From assembly GCA_002786065.1 (NCBI GenBank), contig NHNY01000029.1, forward strand, positions 124,001-188,000: 64,000 nt of DNA. The letters are read 5' to 3'. Shown one piece after another: positions 21,001-31,633 of the stretch. Origin of the DNA: Microcyclospora pomicola (taxonomy: Eukaryota; Ascomycota; Dothideomycetes; Capnodiales). The first letter of the stretch is position 1; every line of letters starts with the position of its first letter. The position numbers and the translations under genes are program-made. Below the pieces are notes generated by a model. The model did no database searches. It was not told where the DNA came from and saw nothing but the letters and a program-made list of their open reading frames with translations.

Positions 21001-21139
21001 CCGGCTCACCTCCTCTACCTTTCGCCGGCACCACCGCCGGGCTCCTGCTCCACGGCGACAATTTGCTCAGGTACGAAGACGCGGGCGGCTGCTGTTGCTG
21101 CTGCTGCTGCTGTTGTTGTGAGTCGTCAGGGGCAGCCAT
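18092..21139 (-). CDS. DDHD-domain phospholipase (phosphatidic-acid-preferring PLA1 family)
   Basis: Intracellular phospholipase A1-like protein related to yeast Ddl1 and mammalian DDHD1/DDHD2. Single exon, 1,015 residues from the ATG at 21139 (MAAPDDSQQQ); the frame stays open upstream to 21280 but without another ATG, so an upstream exon is possible. A ten-glutamine tract lies near residue 10. A WWE-like region follows around AYWLGPIYDVRRGTWFY. The lipase nucleophile motif GHSLGS is near residue 638 (in SLVGHSLGSAIMFDIL). The DDHD metal-binding-type domain follows: VEDFYALGSPIGLF, IFHPTDPIAYRIEPL and, near the end, SVFDINLISAIASHLSYW followed by SDEDVGHFI. Long Ser/Pro/Gln-rich linkers separate the blocks. 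It probably acts on membrane phospholipids in the cytosol or at mitochondria/ER; substrate preference is known only for relatives. Confidence 0.9.
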   Translation of the reverse strand: MAAPDDSQQQQQQQQQQPPASSYLSKLSPWSRSPAVVPAKGRGGEPEPLLSRPKEPDHIVSHKHRLSLRRYPKDCPPVRPCWFHAVDVPKRRPNPAGETKQHEQKMDKPVAAPKKYAAFSTNDSKAIEAAFQKIVEEEDAEQTSQSNNQARSDKKTNISLQEENKPGKIKVPVNEDYLFDVDVERRELGPAYWLGPIYDVRRGTWFYQDGSVQRPCDENLAAQLEEGYLKTRAWALPTAQAVEKAKAAEKTKPRSLSQPRARPTSWAAGQDVKPSNPPLTPQASSGNLRQKAAEHAESPPQVSENTDGSGEPMQNTYRLFGAHMSSVVTYQNATTAWLLTDDFMSRMNYSMYQRFAGGGHFAGMKMTRGWINPNSKPDAKNDSVADDKQAKDKSQDAQTAPVQVEEPTDEQTPRQSMSETRRQTLQRQMSSLLETPHMEDPVNQDEEQRKRDEREIEDDYREVEGDEQGREIEHLILATHGVGQRLGLRLESVNFVHDANNLRKTLKAVYAESPDLRALNAELGDVEYVNSRVQVLPICWRHLLDFPKQSLKHNRKEHDLADAENEDEDFPSLDDITVEGVPAVRNLITDLALDILLYQSPAYKDHISRIVLSECNRIYRLFIERNPNFKGKVSLVGHSLGSAIMFDILCRQQEHTRASKSPRKDKQDMTLDFEVEDFYALGSPIGLFQMLKGKTIAARDNAASRKRAGTTSMDDPILDSPPSASRRAIDAMGGPPPLSDSGFAVSRPKCSQIFNIFHPTDPIAYRIEPLISPAMATMKPQPLPYTKRGIFGAPMTQGFQGIGARVSQSVSSMWSSVASSLLTRGLGYAGDEAGRLPPSSAQSKTNVPLSMGAGTNVAAGVVPTPPMPPEGSEITKLTDGTEKVVTGENGRHPATLIDAELETLYGGFQKRRKSAQSDSELRDLGAGSTAGSAEWAAAEERAKKLRREEDKVRRLNTNGRVDFAIQESVFDINLISAIASHLSYWSDEDVGHFIISQLLSRHRIVRPRAQSGAKS
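21089..21118 (-). repeat. CAG/CAA polyglutamine tract
   Basis: Thirty bases encoding ten consecutive glutamines in the N-terminus of the DDHD phospholipase, with mixed CAG and CAA codons. Likely length-variable between strains. Confidence 0.85.
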
Positions 21140-22120
21140 CTTCGCGTGTGGTCCGGCCAGAGGGCCGGACTCTCGCTTTGAAAGCCAGACTGATGGGCGA
21201 CGGGTGCTGAGGCCGGTCTCCGAAAGGACAAACGGGAAGTTGCGCTTGAGGTACTGCGTCCAGGAGGAAAGGCGGGCCAACTTGATGACGGTGACGTGGG
21301 ATCGGGATCGTCTTGGTGATAGCAGAGGACAAACAGGTCAAAGGAGTGGACGGATTCAAGGATCTCGAGGGTGGCTAGCGGAGGTTGATGCATAAGTCGA
21401 ACAGATTGATGTGATGGGATCGGGGAGAGGTAAGGAGCAGCATTTATCGGTGACACCACACAGGTGGTGGGAGCAAGGAATCACGAATGTTGATTCAGGC
21501 CATTAATGTTTAATGCAGTCTACAACAAATACAAGTGACGTTGCTGCTAGGCCTCGTGTCTGAATGCCCAAAAGTTATGGTTCCAATGGCCAGCTGTTCC
21601 ACATGCCAGACATGCTATCAGACGTGCTATTGTAAATAAGTACCAGGCAAGTGATACACCAGACCAAGTGACTTGCCATTTGTACCTTAAGTAAGAAGAC
21701 CAAAAGCTAAGTAATCATTCCCTTTGCATACCTATTTGTCTACGAAGAACAGTCGCGCGTACGGCGAAAGACGAATGCCCCGAAAGCGTCCCATAAGAAT
21801 CACCGTGAAGGCTGTCCCTGGTAAATTTGCAAACTGCTTCACCCATTGACCGACACTCTTGCTGTTGTACAACCGCACATCCTGCTACAGTGAGTCTATC
21901 CTCCAGATTCACGCCACTCATGTGCGATCGATCTCGATACGACATGACATGATCGTCCGGCATTCCAAGGTCTGGCAATAGCACATGCTTTCCAGCCAGG
22001 ATGCAGCTTTCCATGATGTGAGGCAGTGCTGATGAGATCAGAACACATCCAACGTGAGGAACCATTGAACCATCTCGACGAGTGCTCAACCTCGAGATCT
22101 TTGATACGAGCTCCTTGATC
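21140..22120. other. Divergent promoter region
   Basis: About 980 bases between the starts of the DDHD phospholipase and the hotdog thioesterase. Minus-strand frames (21715-22200, 21896-22555) run into the thioesterase gene and are shadows. No distinct element recognised. Confidence 0.4.
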
Positions 22121-22597
22121 ATGGCGTCGGATAGTAGCAAGACCCCGGAGCACCTCCACATCGAGCATCTGGTACAAACGAAGCTGCCGGGCAGCCCCAT
22201 CTACCAGTATCTCCTCGGGCCGGTGCAGATCACCAGTGCATCCAAGGGCATCGTGATCGCGCGGCTGCCGCTCAGCGACGTCCACATGAACAGCGGCGGG
22301 AGTCTGCACGGCTCCGTGTCGGCCACGATCGTCGACTGGGTAGGCGGCATGGCGGTCGCGACGTTCGACCTGCGCGAGAAGACCGGGGTGAGCATCGACA
22401 TCCACGTCACGTACCAGTCGGGCGCGAAGGTAGGAGACGAGATTGAGATCGAGGGCATCGCCGAGAAGGTCGGGGGCAACCTCGCGTTCACGCGGATCGG
22501 CATCTACAGAGTCGAGAAGGGCGTGCGAGGCCGGATCGTGGCTACGGGCACACATACGAAATACGTCAAGGGCTCGGAGCCGAAGACGTTGGTGTGA
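22121..22597 (+). CDS. Hotdog-fold acyl-CoA thioesterase (4HBT/PaaI/Them2-like)
   Basis: Hydrolyses acyl-CoA thioesters; the nearest well-known relatives are acyl-CoA thioesterase 13 (Them2) and PaaI-type enzymes. Single exon, 158 residues from ATG 22121 (MASDSSKTPEHL), normal length for a one-domain hotdog protein. The active-site region reads HMNSGGSLHGSVSATIVDW, with the Asn and the later Asp in the positions used catalytically in Them2. SIDIHVTYQSGAKVGDEIEI forms the typical second half of the fold, and HTKYVK is near the C-terminus. No clear targeting signal. The coding part is markedly GC-rich. The acyl substrate is unknown. Confidence 0.88.
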   Translation: MASDSSKTPEHLHIEHLVQTKLPGSPIYQYLLGPVQITSASKGIVIARLPLSDVHMNSGGSLHGSVSATIVDWVGGMAVATFDLREKTGVSIDIHVTYQSGAKVGDEIEIEGIAEKVGGNLAFTRIGIYRVEKGVRGRIVATGTHTKYVKGSEPKTLV

Positions 22598-25500
22598 AGC
22601 TCATGGAGATGCTGAGAGCGTCTAGCTCATAGCTGTCGTTCTGCGTTTGATATGCTGTCCGCGCATGACAATAGTATCTGCATGGCAGGCAGATGCCCTG
22701 GCCTTCTTTGCGTCCAGCACGATCACATTCTCTTTGAGTGACTGGACTCACTCGGGCCAGGGAGAATAACGTCCCGTTTTGATGCTTTGAAGTCGTGGTG
22801 AGCCGTCTCTGGCTGTGAACCTCTGATGACGTTGAAAAGACTACACCTGATGTCTATCTGTGAGCTTTCACAACAGGCAGTGGATCATGAATACATGTAC
22901 AGTATCTGTTGTGATGGATCTATCCATGTCTTTCACACTCCCTTATTGCCGCGTTCAAGTTCTGTACAGCTAGGCTCCGCTTCGACTGCCAACAGTTTCG
23001 TCCATAGGTAATAATAAGGTATAATCAGTGGTCACAACCCCAAAATGCTCACTTGGTAAACTTGGCGTCGCTTGCTACTTTCCACGCGACACACACTATG
23101 CACTCCAGCATTTCTTGGAGCCGCATATCTATTGGCAGGATTCCAATCCCCAAGGCGCAGAAGAGGAAACGTGTTGCCATATGGCCAGAAGCTTAGCCAT
23201 TACGTGGCGGTAGTACGAGACAAGCCCAACAGCTGGCACAATTGGGACTTCCAACATATGTAAACGCAACGTGGACTTGATTTCGAGACACACATGAAAC
23301 GCAAGAAGAGGCCGGTGATGGAAGGACACACAGGGTCCCGCGTACCTTGCGTTGGATCATTGTACATAGCCGCAGGAGGTGCATGTATGCAAGTAAGTGT
23401 GTTGTGCTTTGCCGTACATGTGCAGCGTCTCTGGCCTCGCATTAGAGAAGCATGGAGGCGACACGCTCGCTGGGCTGCCGCATCCTGCTACTGTACCTTG
23501 CTGTTGGTCAAGATCTGTCACGCGGGTGTGAGGTCGCTGCTGCAGTTCGCGCGGCGTACACGGAACGTGACGAGCCTGCCACTGGCTAAGGTAGGTGGTG
23601 CAGTCGGCCAACGCAAAGCAAGCGAGATCCCTTGTGTGCACGGTAGATCATCAGCACTTCCCTTGCATGCCGGGCAGAGACGGCGCTGACAGTCGCGTCC
23701 TGGACATGTACAGTGTCTACCCATGCTCGCACGCAAACAGCATGCAACAGAAGCATTAACATCCAGGTTGCGGTCCCTTGTGGCAGGTCTGGCAAATGCA
23801 AAGGTCGTCGGTGTTGGTGACCCCGGCCCAGCGAAGGCGTGTTGCCCGCCATGGACCCCTCCGAAAGGAGCCGATCCCAGAACAACAACGAGACCACCCC
23901 ACCAGCATGGTCGGGATGAGGGTGGGACCAAGTCCAGGGAGCATGGCAGGCATCTCCTTGCTGTGTGACGGCGGGGCCGACGGTGGTGCCTGAGAAGTTT
24001 CAGCTGGCGGAAATGCGGCGGGATCGCTGTGTTTTTCGTGAAGAAGCGGTGAGCGAACAGCCGGCTGCTGAGTCGTATCTAGACCGACGCCACGGATCGT
24101 CTTCGCATGGGCAAGCGAGGCCAGATCGCAGGAGGTGGAGCGAGGGGCCATGCCCACACGGCTTCTTGGTCGATTGCACGCCGATGCGATGATGAGACTC
24201 CACGACCGTCGCGCTGCTGACAGTGTAGTACATGACACGTCCCAATCATCCTGCCTGCCATCCCGACCACCACGGGGCAGGCCTATATCGAAACTTGACC
24301 AACCAAGCAAAGATGTGCATGTGTGACGCTCAGCGGATCGCGGTTTAGGTTATCTAGCCCGCCTCCACCGTCGACGTGTTCGCCTGCGATTCGAGATGGC
24401 TTCACGAATCGTGCATGGGTGCCGCTCCGGAGTTTCTGGAGCAGCATCGATTCGTTGAATCGGGGGCTAGGACCACCAAAGTGGCATTTCGGGGTGCTGT
24501 CGTTTGCACTGTACAACGACTGGCTGTCCGATGCCCGGAGGATGCGAGGATTATTGCTCTAGCCCGGCCATCCGCGCGACCTGGACGGCTCAACAAGTTT
24601 TTTCAGCGCGTTCTTCACGATGGATATATGTCATAATCGGCAGCGAGTTGTCTGCTATACTATGTTATAGCGAGCAAGTGTTATGTGACTTGTGTCTCCC
24701 AGCTCCGCGGCCAGCCTTGCCGCCAACACATGCATTGGTGTGCAGCGGCGCGCAGAAGCCGTCGGCCGGGAGCTAAGAGGTGCAGTCGGAAGGCGTAGAC
24801 GGTGCAGCTCGTTTCATGCAGCCCTCGGATCGCCTTGTGCGCGCCGACCTGGGGCATTGGATCTTCGCTGCTACAGTAATAAGTTTCCGATCGCTGTCCG
24901 GCACACGCAGATGCAGCCAGCAGCGATCGCGCCAAGCATCGCGCCGCTGCTGGAGCGAAAGGCATCAACAATAGTCCCCCTGGAGGTCTCGCAGGATCAC
25001 TGCATTGCCATGCCATCGCAGTCCTGTCGGACGGCGCACACCGAGGAGCAAAGTCCACGATTCGATGCCTCGGATCATCGACGAGGGTTCGGGATGTTGC
25101 CCAGTCGGTGTGTGTGACCGCCAGGCCCGAGCGCTCAACCCTCGCCATTCTCTCAACGTGTCCCGTGCCGTGACGTCCCATGCGCCTGCCACCCTCTTCC
25201 ACTTGCCGCCAGCCCGCTCGGACGAGAACACAAAGTCTCGATTGGAGCTTCTCCGATCACTCAAAGGTCGCAGGGCAGGGAGGTGGTGGGGGTCACATGT
25301 AGCCCGGACGAAGGAGAGGCCCGTGAAGCGTGGCGCTGCAAGAATCTGCTCGTCATCCTCGCGTCCGGACATGTGACTGGGTAACGTCGACAAGCCCGCC
25401 CACCGTACCCGACCATGGTTCCTCGCTGCTGCTGAAACCGCTGCGTGCCGCTGCGGTATGCACAGTTGGAAAAGGCGCGGTGCAGAACCTGCGACGTACT

Positions 25501-25790
25501 ACAGCAGACTTGACGCAGGCGAAAGGCGCGAGGAGCGGCATCGAACATGACCCTTCGATTCATCCTCGCCGCCGAGCAGTAGACTGCACCTCCAACATGC
25601 ATCGCCAACTCCCATCCATGCAAGCTACATGTCGCGAAACCTCAGGTCGACGCCGCGCACCGCGTAACGTTGCGGCGGCTACGTGTAGCGTGCAGCAGAG
25701 GCGTGTGCCTCGACGACAGTAGTACCTTGACATCACGTAAGTTTTGAGAGCTGTACAGTGAACTCACCGTACGGCGTTATAGCTATGAGC
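22598..25790. other. Long gene-poor interval
   Basis: About 3.2 kb without a gene I can support. Many overlapping frames of 60-180 codons exist on both strands (for example at 23756-24310 and 24681-25202), but they lack domains, show no consistent codon pattern and mutually overlap, as expected by chance in GC-rich non-coding DNA. No repeat, transposon remnant or tRNA was seen. Lying upstream of stuA, it may hold distal regulation or non-coding transcripts; that is inference. Confidence 0.4.
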
Positions 25791-26720
25791 TTACCGTGTT
25801 GGGCTACGGCGAGCAAACGGGTTCGCAATCGATGTCGCGTTTGGTGTTGGAGGAGGCTCGGCGGAGACTTCTCTCTGCGGCGAATCAATCAGCGACGCTG
25901 TAGGAGGCTGATAAACCTCGTTCTCGGCCGTTATGGACGACGAGATCCTCCCTGGCATGGCAGTCTCTTCCACAGCATCGCCGTTGGTAGGCGAGACTGT
26001 GCCCATGAGATCCAGAGATGGATAAAGCAAAGACAATAATGATCCCTGCTCGCGGCAGACGTGGCCGTCTGCATTCCAATCCTCTGGTCGGCTAAGGAGC
26101 ACACTCACCCGGATGGCAGGGATCGTCTGCATACATGCAGAAGTTACATGTGGGCAGATCGGACGGATAAACCGAATGACATTGCTTGTGATTTGTGGCA
26201 GATCTGCTATGCAATGTGCACTGAGAAAGTCATCGATGGGGACAAACACTTCGGACGCTTTCACGTGCTGACGGTACAGCTATCGTCCAGAAACAGGCCA
26301 TGATACAACGCAAAGCGTCTGGGTCAAGACCACAGATCTCACCTGGTGGACCAGCGCTGCTTCGTACAACCTTCCCGTAGTGAAAAGTCATGTATCCACG
26401 CACAGTGTTCACATATACTGTAAGGAGCATATCCAGGCACCGCGCACACGACTACTGCAATTGTCCAGAAGTGATATGCTTCCGTTACGGATCCCTCAAC
26501 CAGAATCAATAATCCTGCCACGACTTGTCCACCCGAAAGTCTGATAGCCTTGCCTGCTGTTCTCGGCGTAGTCAGTAGTGAGCGCTGCGCTCAACCTAGA
26601 CCCTAGCATCCTCCGTATCACATCACGGCATCTTTGCCAGTTCGCTGGCTGGCCAGCCACCACGCTCCACTCGGGGGACGACGCCATTCGCGAGGTGCCT
26701 TGTTGGCCGTCGGTCTCCAT
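25791..26720 (-). CDS. Possible spliced membrane protein, structure uncertain
   Basis: Coding-like pieces line up on the minus strand but I cannot resolve every intron. A start at 26720 (METDGQQGTSRM) leads to NWQRCRDVIRRML. A 61-base intron (26601-26541, with a TACTGAC branch-like site and CAG acceptor) would join this to a hydrophobic segment, LSGGQVVAGLLILVEGS, followed by YHFWTIAVVVCAVPG. The final exon encodes a Ser/Pro/Thr-rich tail containing ITAENEVYQPPTASLIDSP and ending NPFARRSPTR. A strong donor (CAG|GTGAGA, about 26340) and another (GGGTGAGTG, about 26110) suggest further introns between. The order of hydrophobic segments then polar tail fits a small multi-pass membrane protein of MARVEL type, but no family is confirmed. 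It could also be a decayed gene or chance. Confidence 0.35.
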
Positions 26721-27790
26721 CGGCGTTGTGGCCTCAGCGCTTTGGTCCTCGCTGGAGGGTCCGGATAGGATAGAGAAAAAAAAACAAAGTCCACCTCGCC
26801 ATACTAGTGACCTGACTCTCCCGCGCGCTTCTCCCCTAGCCCGGCACCAGGTTTCTGCTTGCATTGCATCGCCGCACGAGGTTGTCGCAGTCCTCTGTCT
26901 CCCTTCCTTCGCGCCGAGCCGTGGCTACATACATCGTTTTGGTTTCGACACGGGTGGAGTGGACTACTGACTGCAGCGCACCGCACCACCTCGTCTCGCG
27001 TGTGCATAAACTGCCGCTGCTTCCACCACGACTCTCCAGACCACACATCGAGACGACCACCATTTCATTTTGTTGACTTGAGTACTCTCCGCGACAGACC
27101 ACGACAAACAGCCGTCAAGGCATTGGAGCAAGCAGATAGGCAGGCAAATCGCAGCCAGCAGTACCGGCAGCAGCCCGCCATCCATCCATCCACCCATCCA
27201 GCCAGCCCGCCCGCGCCGTCCATCGCGTACGCAGGGAACCGGCACGACAAACACCCACCGCACCGGCGTCCATATCGAGCTCGATAATAACCACACTCGC
27301 CGGCCTCGTCCATTCACCAACCCTCACCCCGTCTCGGCTTGCACCTGGGACCCAGACGGAAGACCCATCCACCGTAAGTACCTACCGACTCGACCATATC
27401 GCATCGCCAATCCCCACCCAGCGCGCAGTTTGCCTGCTGTCGATCGATTTCCCGCTTAGTGCGCGGCGATATCGTGTCCTAGCTTCTTCGCGCTAGCCTG
27501 CCACTCCCACCAGCCTCTCCGCACCGATATCCTTCTCGAGCTTCCCACTCACTGCCCGTCCTCACTACTCCCCGACACCACCACTACTCTCCCCTCATGC
27601 ATTGCATGTTTCTTAGATTGCAGGGTGCGTCCATAGTCGCCGTCGTGCAGAGTACCCGCTGCCGCACGCTTGAACTACTCCCTCCATCACTGCATCGCAT
27701 CATACCTGTCCATCGAACTGACGTTGGCGCTCTCTTCTTCTAGGTCCGTAGTCTGCACTGGATATAGACCTTCCCCCCGATCGCCCAGTC

Positions 27791-28187
27791 ACGACCTTCC
27801 CAACCCCACGAACTGTTACGACCTTCACGAATTGTTACGACTGCTTGCATTGAAACGACTTCCGCCTCAGCGTCTGTCCCGCGAAGCGAAATTTGGCTTA
27901 CCGCACCGGTCTCATCGTTAGCATTCGGCATCTTACACGACATTGACTGAACGACCCACGGCCCTCTTGACGACGACAACGCGACCAGTCCCTTCACGAA
28001 GCTCCGCAGTCTCCGATCCCCGTCTAGAAATTATACATTGGACCGTCCACGAACCCGCACGCCGACATCCGTCCCACCTTCACGACCTCTCACGCTTCGC
28101 ACGACCCCCTCCATCACGATTGAAGCCAACGCGCATGCACGACCTTCGCGCACCAGACTTCCTTCCCCCCAATCGCCCCTCACGACC
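27791..28187 (+). repeat. Dispersed ACGAC(C) word cluster in the stuA leader
   Basis: About twelve copies of ACGAC, most as (C/T)ACGACC or ACGACT, occur on the plus strand within ~400 bases (for example at 27791, 27818, 27837, 27855, 27951, 28082, 28101, 28139 and 28182), along with several CACGAA variants. Roughly 0.4 copies would be expected for one five-base word in that length. Function unknown. Confidence 0.6.
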
Positions 28188-28191
28188 GTAA
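28135..28191 (+). promoter_or_regulatory. Upstream ORF in the stuA leader
   Basis: An 18-codon ATG frame (MHDLRAPDF...SRP) ending at a TAA, about 360 bases before the presumed StuA start. It is the last ATG before that start. Aspergillus stuA is known to carry upstream ORFs in its leader, so a translational role is plausible but untested. Confidence 0.4.
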
Positions 28192-28550
28192 AGCTGGCGC
28201 TGCCACCGTTGTCCGAAATCCAAGCCCGGGGACACGACGGCCAGTGGAGTCAGGCTCCATACGTGCCTCACAGTGTCTACGAGCGACCGCCATACGCGCC
28301 GGACGTTCAGCAGCAGCCCCACGCCTCTTCCGTTGGCTCATCGCCTCGGGCTGGGTCTTTCGGCAGCTCCTCCATCGTCCCGCATTCCTACGATTCCAAC
28401 ACCTCATACGCATCTTCGGTGGACGGCAACAAAATTGGAGGCCTTCAGACACCATCTCCCGAACAGATTTCGTACGCACAAAACAACCACTCGGCGCCGC
28501 ACCAATACGGATACCCTTCCCAACATCCCATCTCGCAGAGCTATAGCAGC

Positions 28551-30396
28551 ATGAACCAGTCTCAGCCGTACATGGACGTGAGCCAGCCCCACGCACCACC
28601 TCCCGGGCCTGCGTCGAGCATCCCACATTACTCTGGCTATGCTCAACCTCAGGCTCTCCAACCTGCACCGCACAGCTATGCGCCAACAACGTACGGCGGG
28701 TACTCCTACGGTCCTTCCATGGCTCCAATCTCTACTGGTCACCCCGTCACGTCCTCCATGGGTGGTCAGATGATACCTCAATCTACCTTGCCGCTACCAG
28801 CCATGGGCTCCAATGGACCTCCTCCGGGAGCTCCGCAGAGTCAAGGCTTTCAACCCGCTTTTGACACAACCGGCCAGGTTGCGCCACATGGGATGAAGCC
28901 GCGGGTGACGGCGACTTTGTGGGAAGATGAAGGAAGTCTGTGCTTCCAGGTTGAAGCCAATGGCGTTTGTGTCGCCAGGCGCGAAGACAACCACATGATT
29001 AATGGTACTAAACTTCTAAACGTTGCCGGAATGACGCGAGGTCGTCGTGATGGTATTCTGAAAAGCGAAAAAACTCGCCACGTGGTCAAGATTGGTCCGA
29101 TGCACCTTAAAGGTGTTTGGTAAGGTCCCCGTCCTGCAGCTGGCGTTGACATTCACTAACGATCCATGCCAGGATTCCCTTCGATCGCGCGCTGGACTTT
29201 GCGAACAAGGAGAAAATCACCGAAGCACTGTACCCACTTTTTGTCCACAACATTGGCGCCTTGCTTTACCACCCCACCAACCAGTCTCGACATGGCTCTG
29301 CTGGTATGGCTGCCCGTCGTCCGGAACAGCCACAGGAGTATATGAGAACCCCACAAGGCTCCCAACCACCTACTCTGACCCACCACCACTCAATGACAAC
29401 TCCGACTGGCGGCAGCATTCCTCAGCCTCCGCACTCCATTGCGCCCCATCCTTCAAGTGGTAAGTCTAGCTGCAAAGCCTTGCATATAAAGTCTAGCATC
29501 TCTAACATTCAACCTTTCCTGCAGGTGGTTCATACGAATACGGTGCTTCGCACAACGGCGCCATTGGTTCGGGTCAGCCCATTCCCATTGACGCCACTGG
29601 TATGGCCGTCAGATCTGTACCAACGACCCCGGTGTCCTCGTCTCCAGGCAACTCAATCCAGTACCCAACGACCCAACCATATGATGGCTCGCGTGCAATG
29701 TACTCTGCACCATCCACGTATGGCCACTATCCATCACAGCAAGCTGGAATGACTCGGTACGCCCCCGTCCAAGCAAGCTCTGATGGGCATGTGAAGAATG
29801 AAATGGGTCCTCCGGTGCGCTCTGGCACGGACGGAGAGCACGCCAACGCCAAGGGTCCGGATGGGTATGGTAGTCAACAGGATGCAGAAGGGGAGCATGA
29901 GGGTGAATATACCCACTCTAGTGCGTCATACGACGCCAAACAATACTGCACAAGCACTTTTGCTGACGTCGTCCCAGGGCCTGGTCATTCTGATCCATCG
30001 CATATCTCGCCAGAAATGACCCACTCGCCACACCAAAATGGGTCTGGCAGAGCCACTCCGCGCACCACCAACACCTACACAGGCTACAGCACTCCCCAGC
30101 GCGCATCACAGCTTCCTTCAAGTAATTTGAACTACGTCATGAGCAACGACACCCGTGCCGGTGCACCGCAACAGAACGGCGCGCCAGAATCCTACCCAGC
30201 AGGTTCTTACACTCCTCAACAATATCCGTCCATGAACGGCAGCGCACCGTCGTCCAACAAAAGAATGCGCGAGTCCGACGACACTGAAGACTCTTACGGT
30301 CGCTCCGCGGACCAAGGCCTCAAGCGCCAAAGAACAGATCCCGGAGCTGTTCGCCCAATCAGCCAACCAGTCAAAGCTGGAGGTGCACGACGATGA
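28551..30396 (+). CDS. stuA: APSES transcription factor StuA
   Basis: Developmental regulator controlling conidiophore pattern, pigmentation and, in plant pathogens, virulence. Three exons, 28551-29119, 29173-29459 and 29525-30396, give 575 residues from MNQSQPYMDV, the start that matches Aspergillus StuA. The APSES DNA-binding domain occupies about residues 115-215: [80 protein letters not shown]. The first intron lies at the conserved GVW/IPFD position. The C-terminal half is Ser/Pro/Gln-rich with the family motif HSPHQNGSGRATPRT and a bipartite NLS-like KRMRESDD...LKRQR. The same frame stays open and protein-like for at least 350 bases upstream without an ATG, so a longer isoform with an upstream exon or non-ATG start is possible. 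Confidence 0.95.
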
Positions 30397-31601
30397 GTCC
30401 TCGCTGATACCGTCATCGAATCCGAGCAATCAGCTGAAAGATATGTCTTTCTAATGTCTGCTTTCGAGCGAGCATGGCGTCCTCGGTGCCTCCTCTTTCT
30501 CCTGCTGTATCTCATTTGTCCCCCATTTTTCGTCACCTTGTACTGTTTTTTCCCCGACCGATCGACCTTTCACGATTCACGAACCACGACGAAATTTTTA
30601 CCCGACTTCATGATGATGAAGCCGTCTGCGACGCCTGTTACGGACGCAAAAGATGACTTGAATTTTTTTACAAGCTTGAACGCAATACAGACAAATGATG
30701 TTTCCGCTCCAACGAGATTTATCATCTCCAGTTCCAAACTCTCTCTCCAAATCTGTCTTTCGAGCCCGCGCGACCTGTAGAGGCCGACTGATACGAATCA
30801 CGGGGACTTGCGGATTTGGGACTATTACGACCGTCAATGGAAGCGCTGAAAGCTACTGATAACAACTACTTTGAACAAGAAGACCACTTCTGAACCCGTC
30901 TATTTATTATTTCCTACCGTAAAACAGTTTTCCTTGCGAACTATCATCCCCACCACCTTATTCGACACACACGCGGCGTGCAGGAGCGAGGGGTTTGGAT
31001 CGCCATACCCGATTGAGCAAAATCTCAGAAGGCGGATGGGCATGGCTGAGGAAGAAGGGGGGACGGCGCAGTGTTCTGCTGGGCATGGGAGTGGGAGTGG
31101 GAGATGCGCGTGGCGGGTATTCCACACAAAAATGGGGGAAGAGGCCGGGAGGGGAATTGGATGATTACCTCAATGCCTGCTTGAGGCGCGCAGCAGCAAC
31201 AGCACGGAGTGGCGGGGCCTCGATGTTGACGGATGGCTGCGTTGTGATGTAGATGTCCGTCTGTGTGTGATGTGTGTGAGAGTGTTAGGTACGCTACGCC
31301 AACTAACTTACCGTATGACGTTCCTTCCCCTTACGACTGGGAGGATTTTCTTTTCTCTAAATTTCGTTTCCATTGTGCGTGTCATGAAATCAACTTCATT
31401 AACTGAAGCCTGTGCGTTTGGTACGTGTCTGTGCAGTGTGTAGCTACCTTACGTATTCGTGATGAGGGTACGTACATGTATCTGCATGGTGAGCAGGAGA
31501 CGAAAGGGTGGTAAGGTAGTATAGTAGGAGGAGGAAGTCGTCGAGGCTCGCTGCTGACATTGAGTGATGAAGACATCATTCGTCATTCGTCACACTTGCG
31601 A

Positions 31602-31633
31602 TGGTGGTGGTGGTGGTGGTGGTGGTGGTGGTG
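31602..31633 (+). repeat. (TGG)n microsatellite
   Basis: About ten uninterrupted TGG units directly visible, in non-coding DNA. Confidence 0.9.

Larger units (their letters stand above)
26721..28550. other. stuA upstream region and leader
   Basis: The interval from about 27,100 to 28,200 is strongly pyrimidine-rich on the plus strand (CCATCC and CACTACTC-type runs), typical of fungal promoters and 5' leaders. A good donor, ACC|GTAAGT at about 27,374, and several CAG/TAG acceptors (about 27,624 and 27,743) suggest spliced leader exons. From 28,192 to 28,550 the stuA frame is open, contains no ATG in any frame and reads like protein. Confidence 0.5.

Noticed and set aside
23756-25202. Several 140-184-codon frames upstream of stuA
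   Set aside because: They overlap on both strands, have biased low-complexity composition and show no splice, signal or domain evidence.
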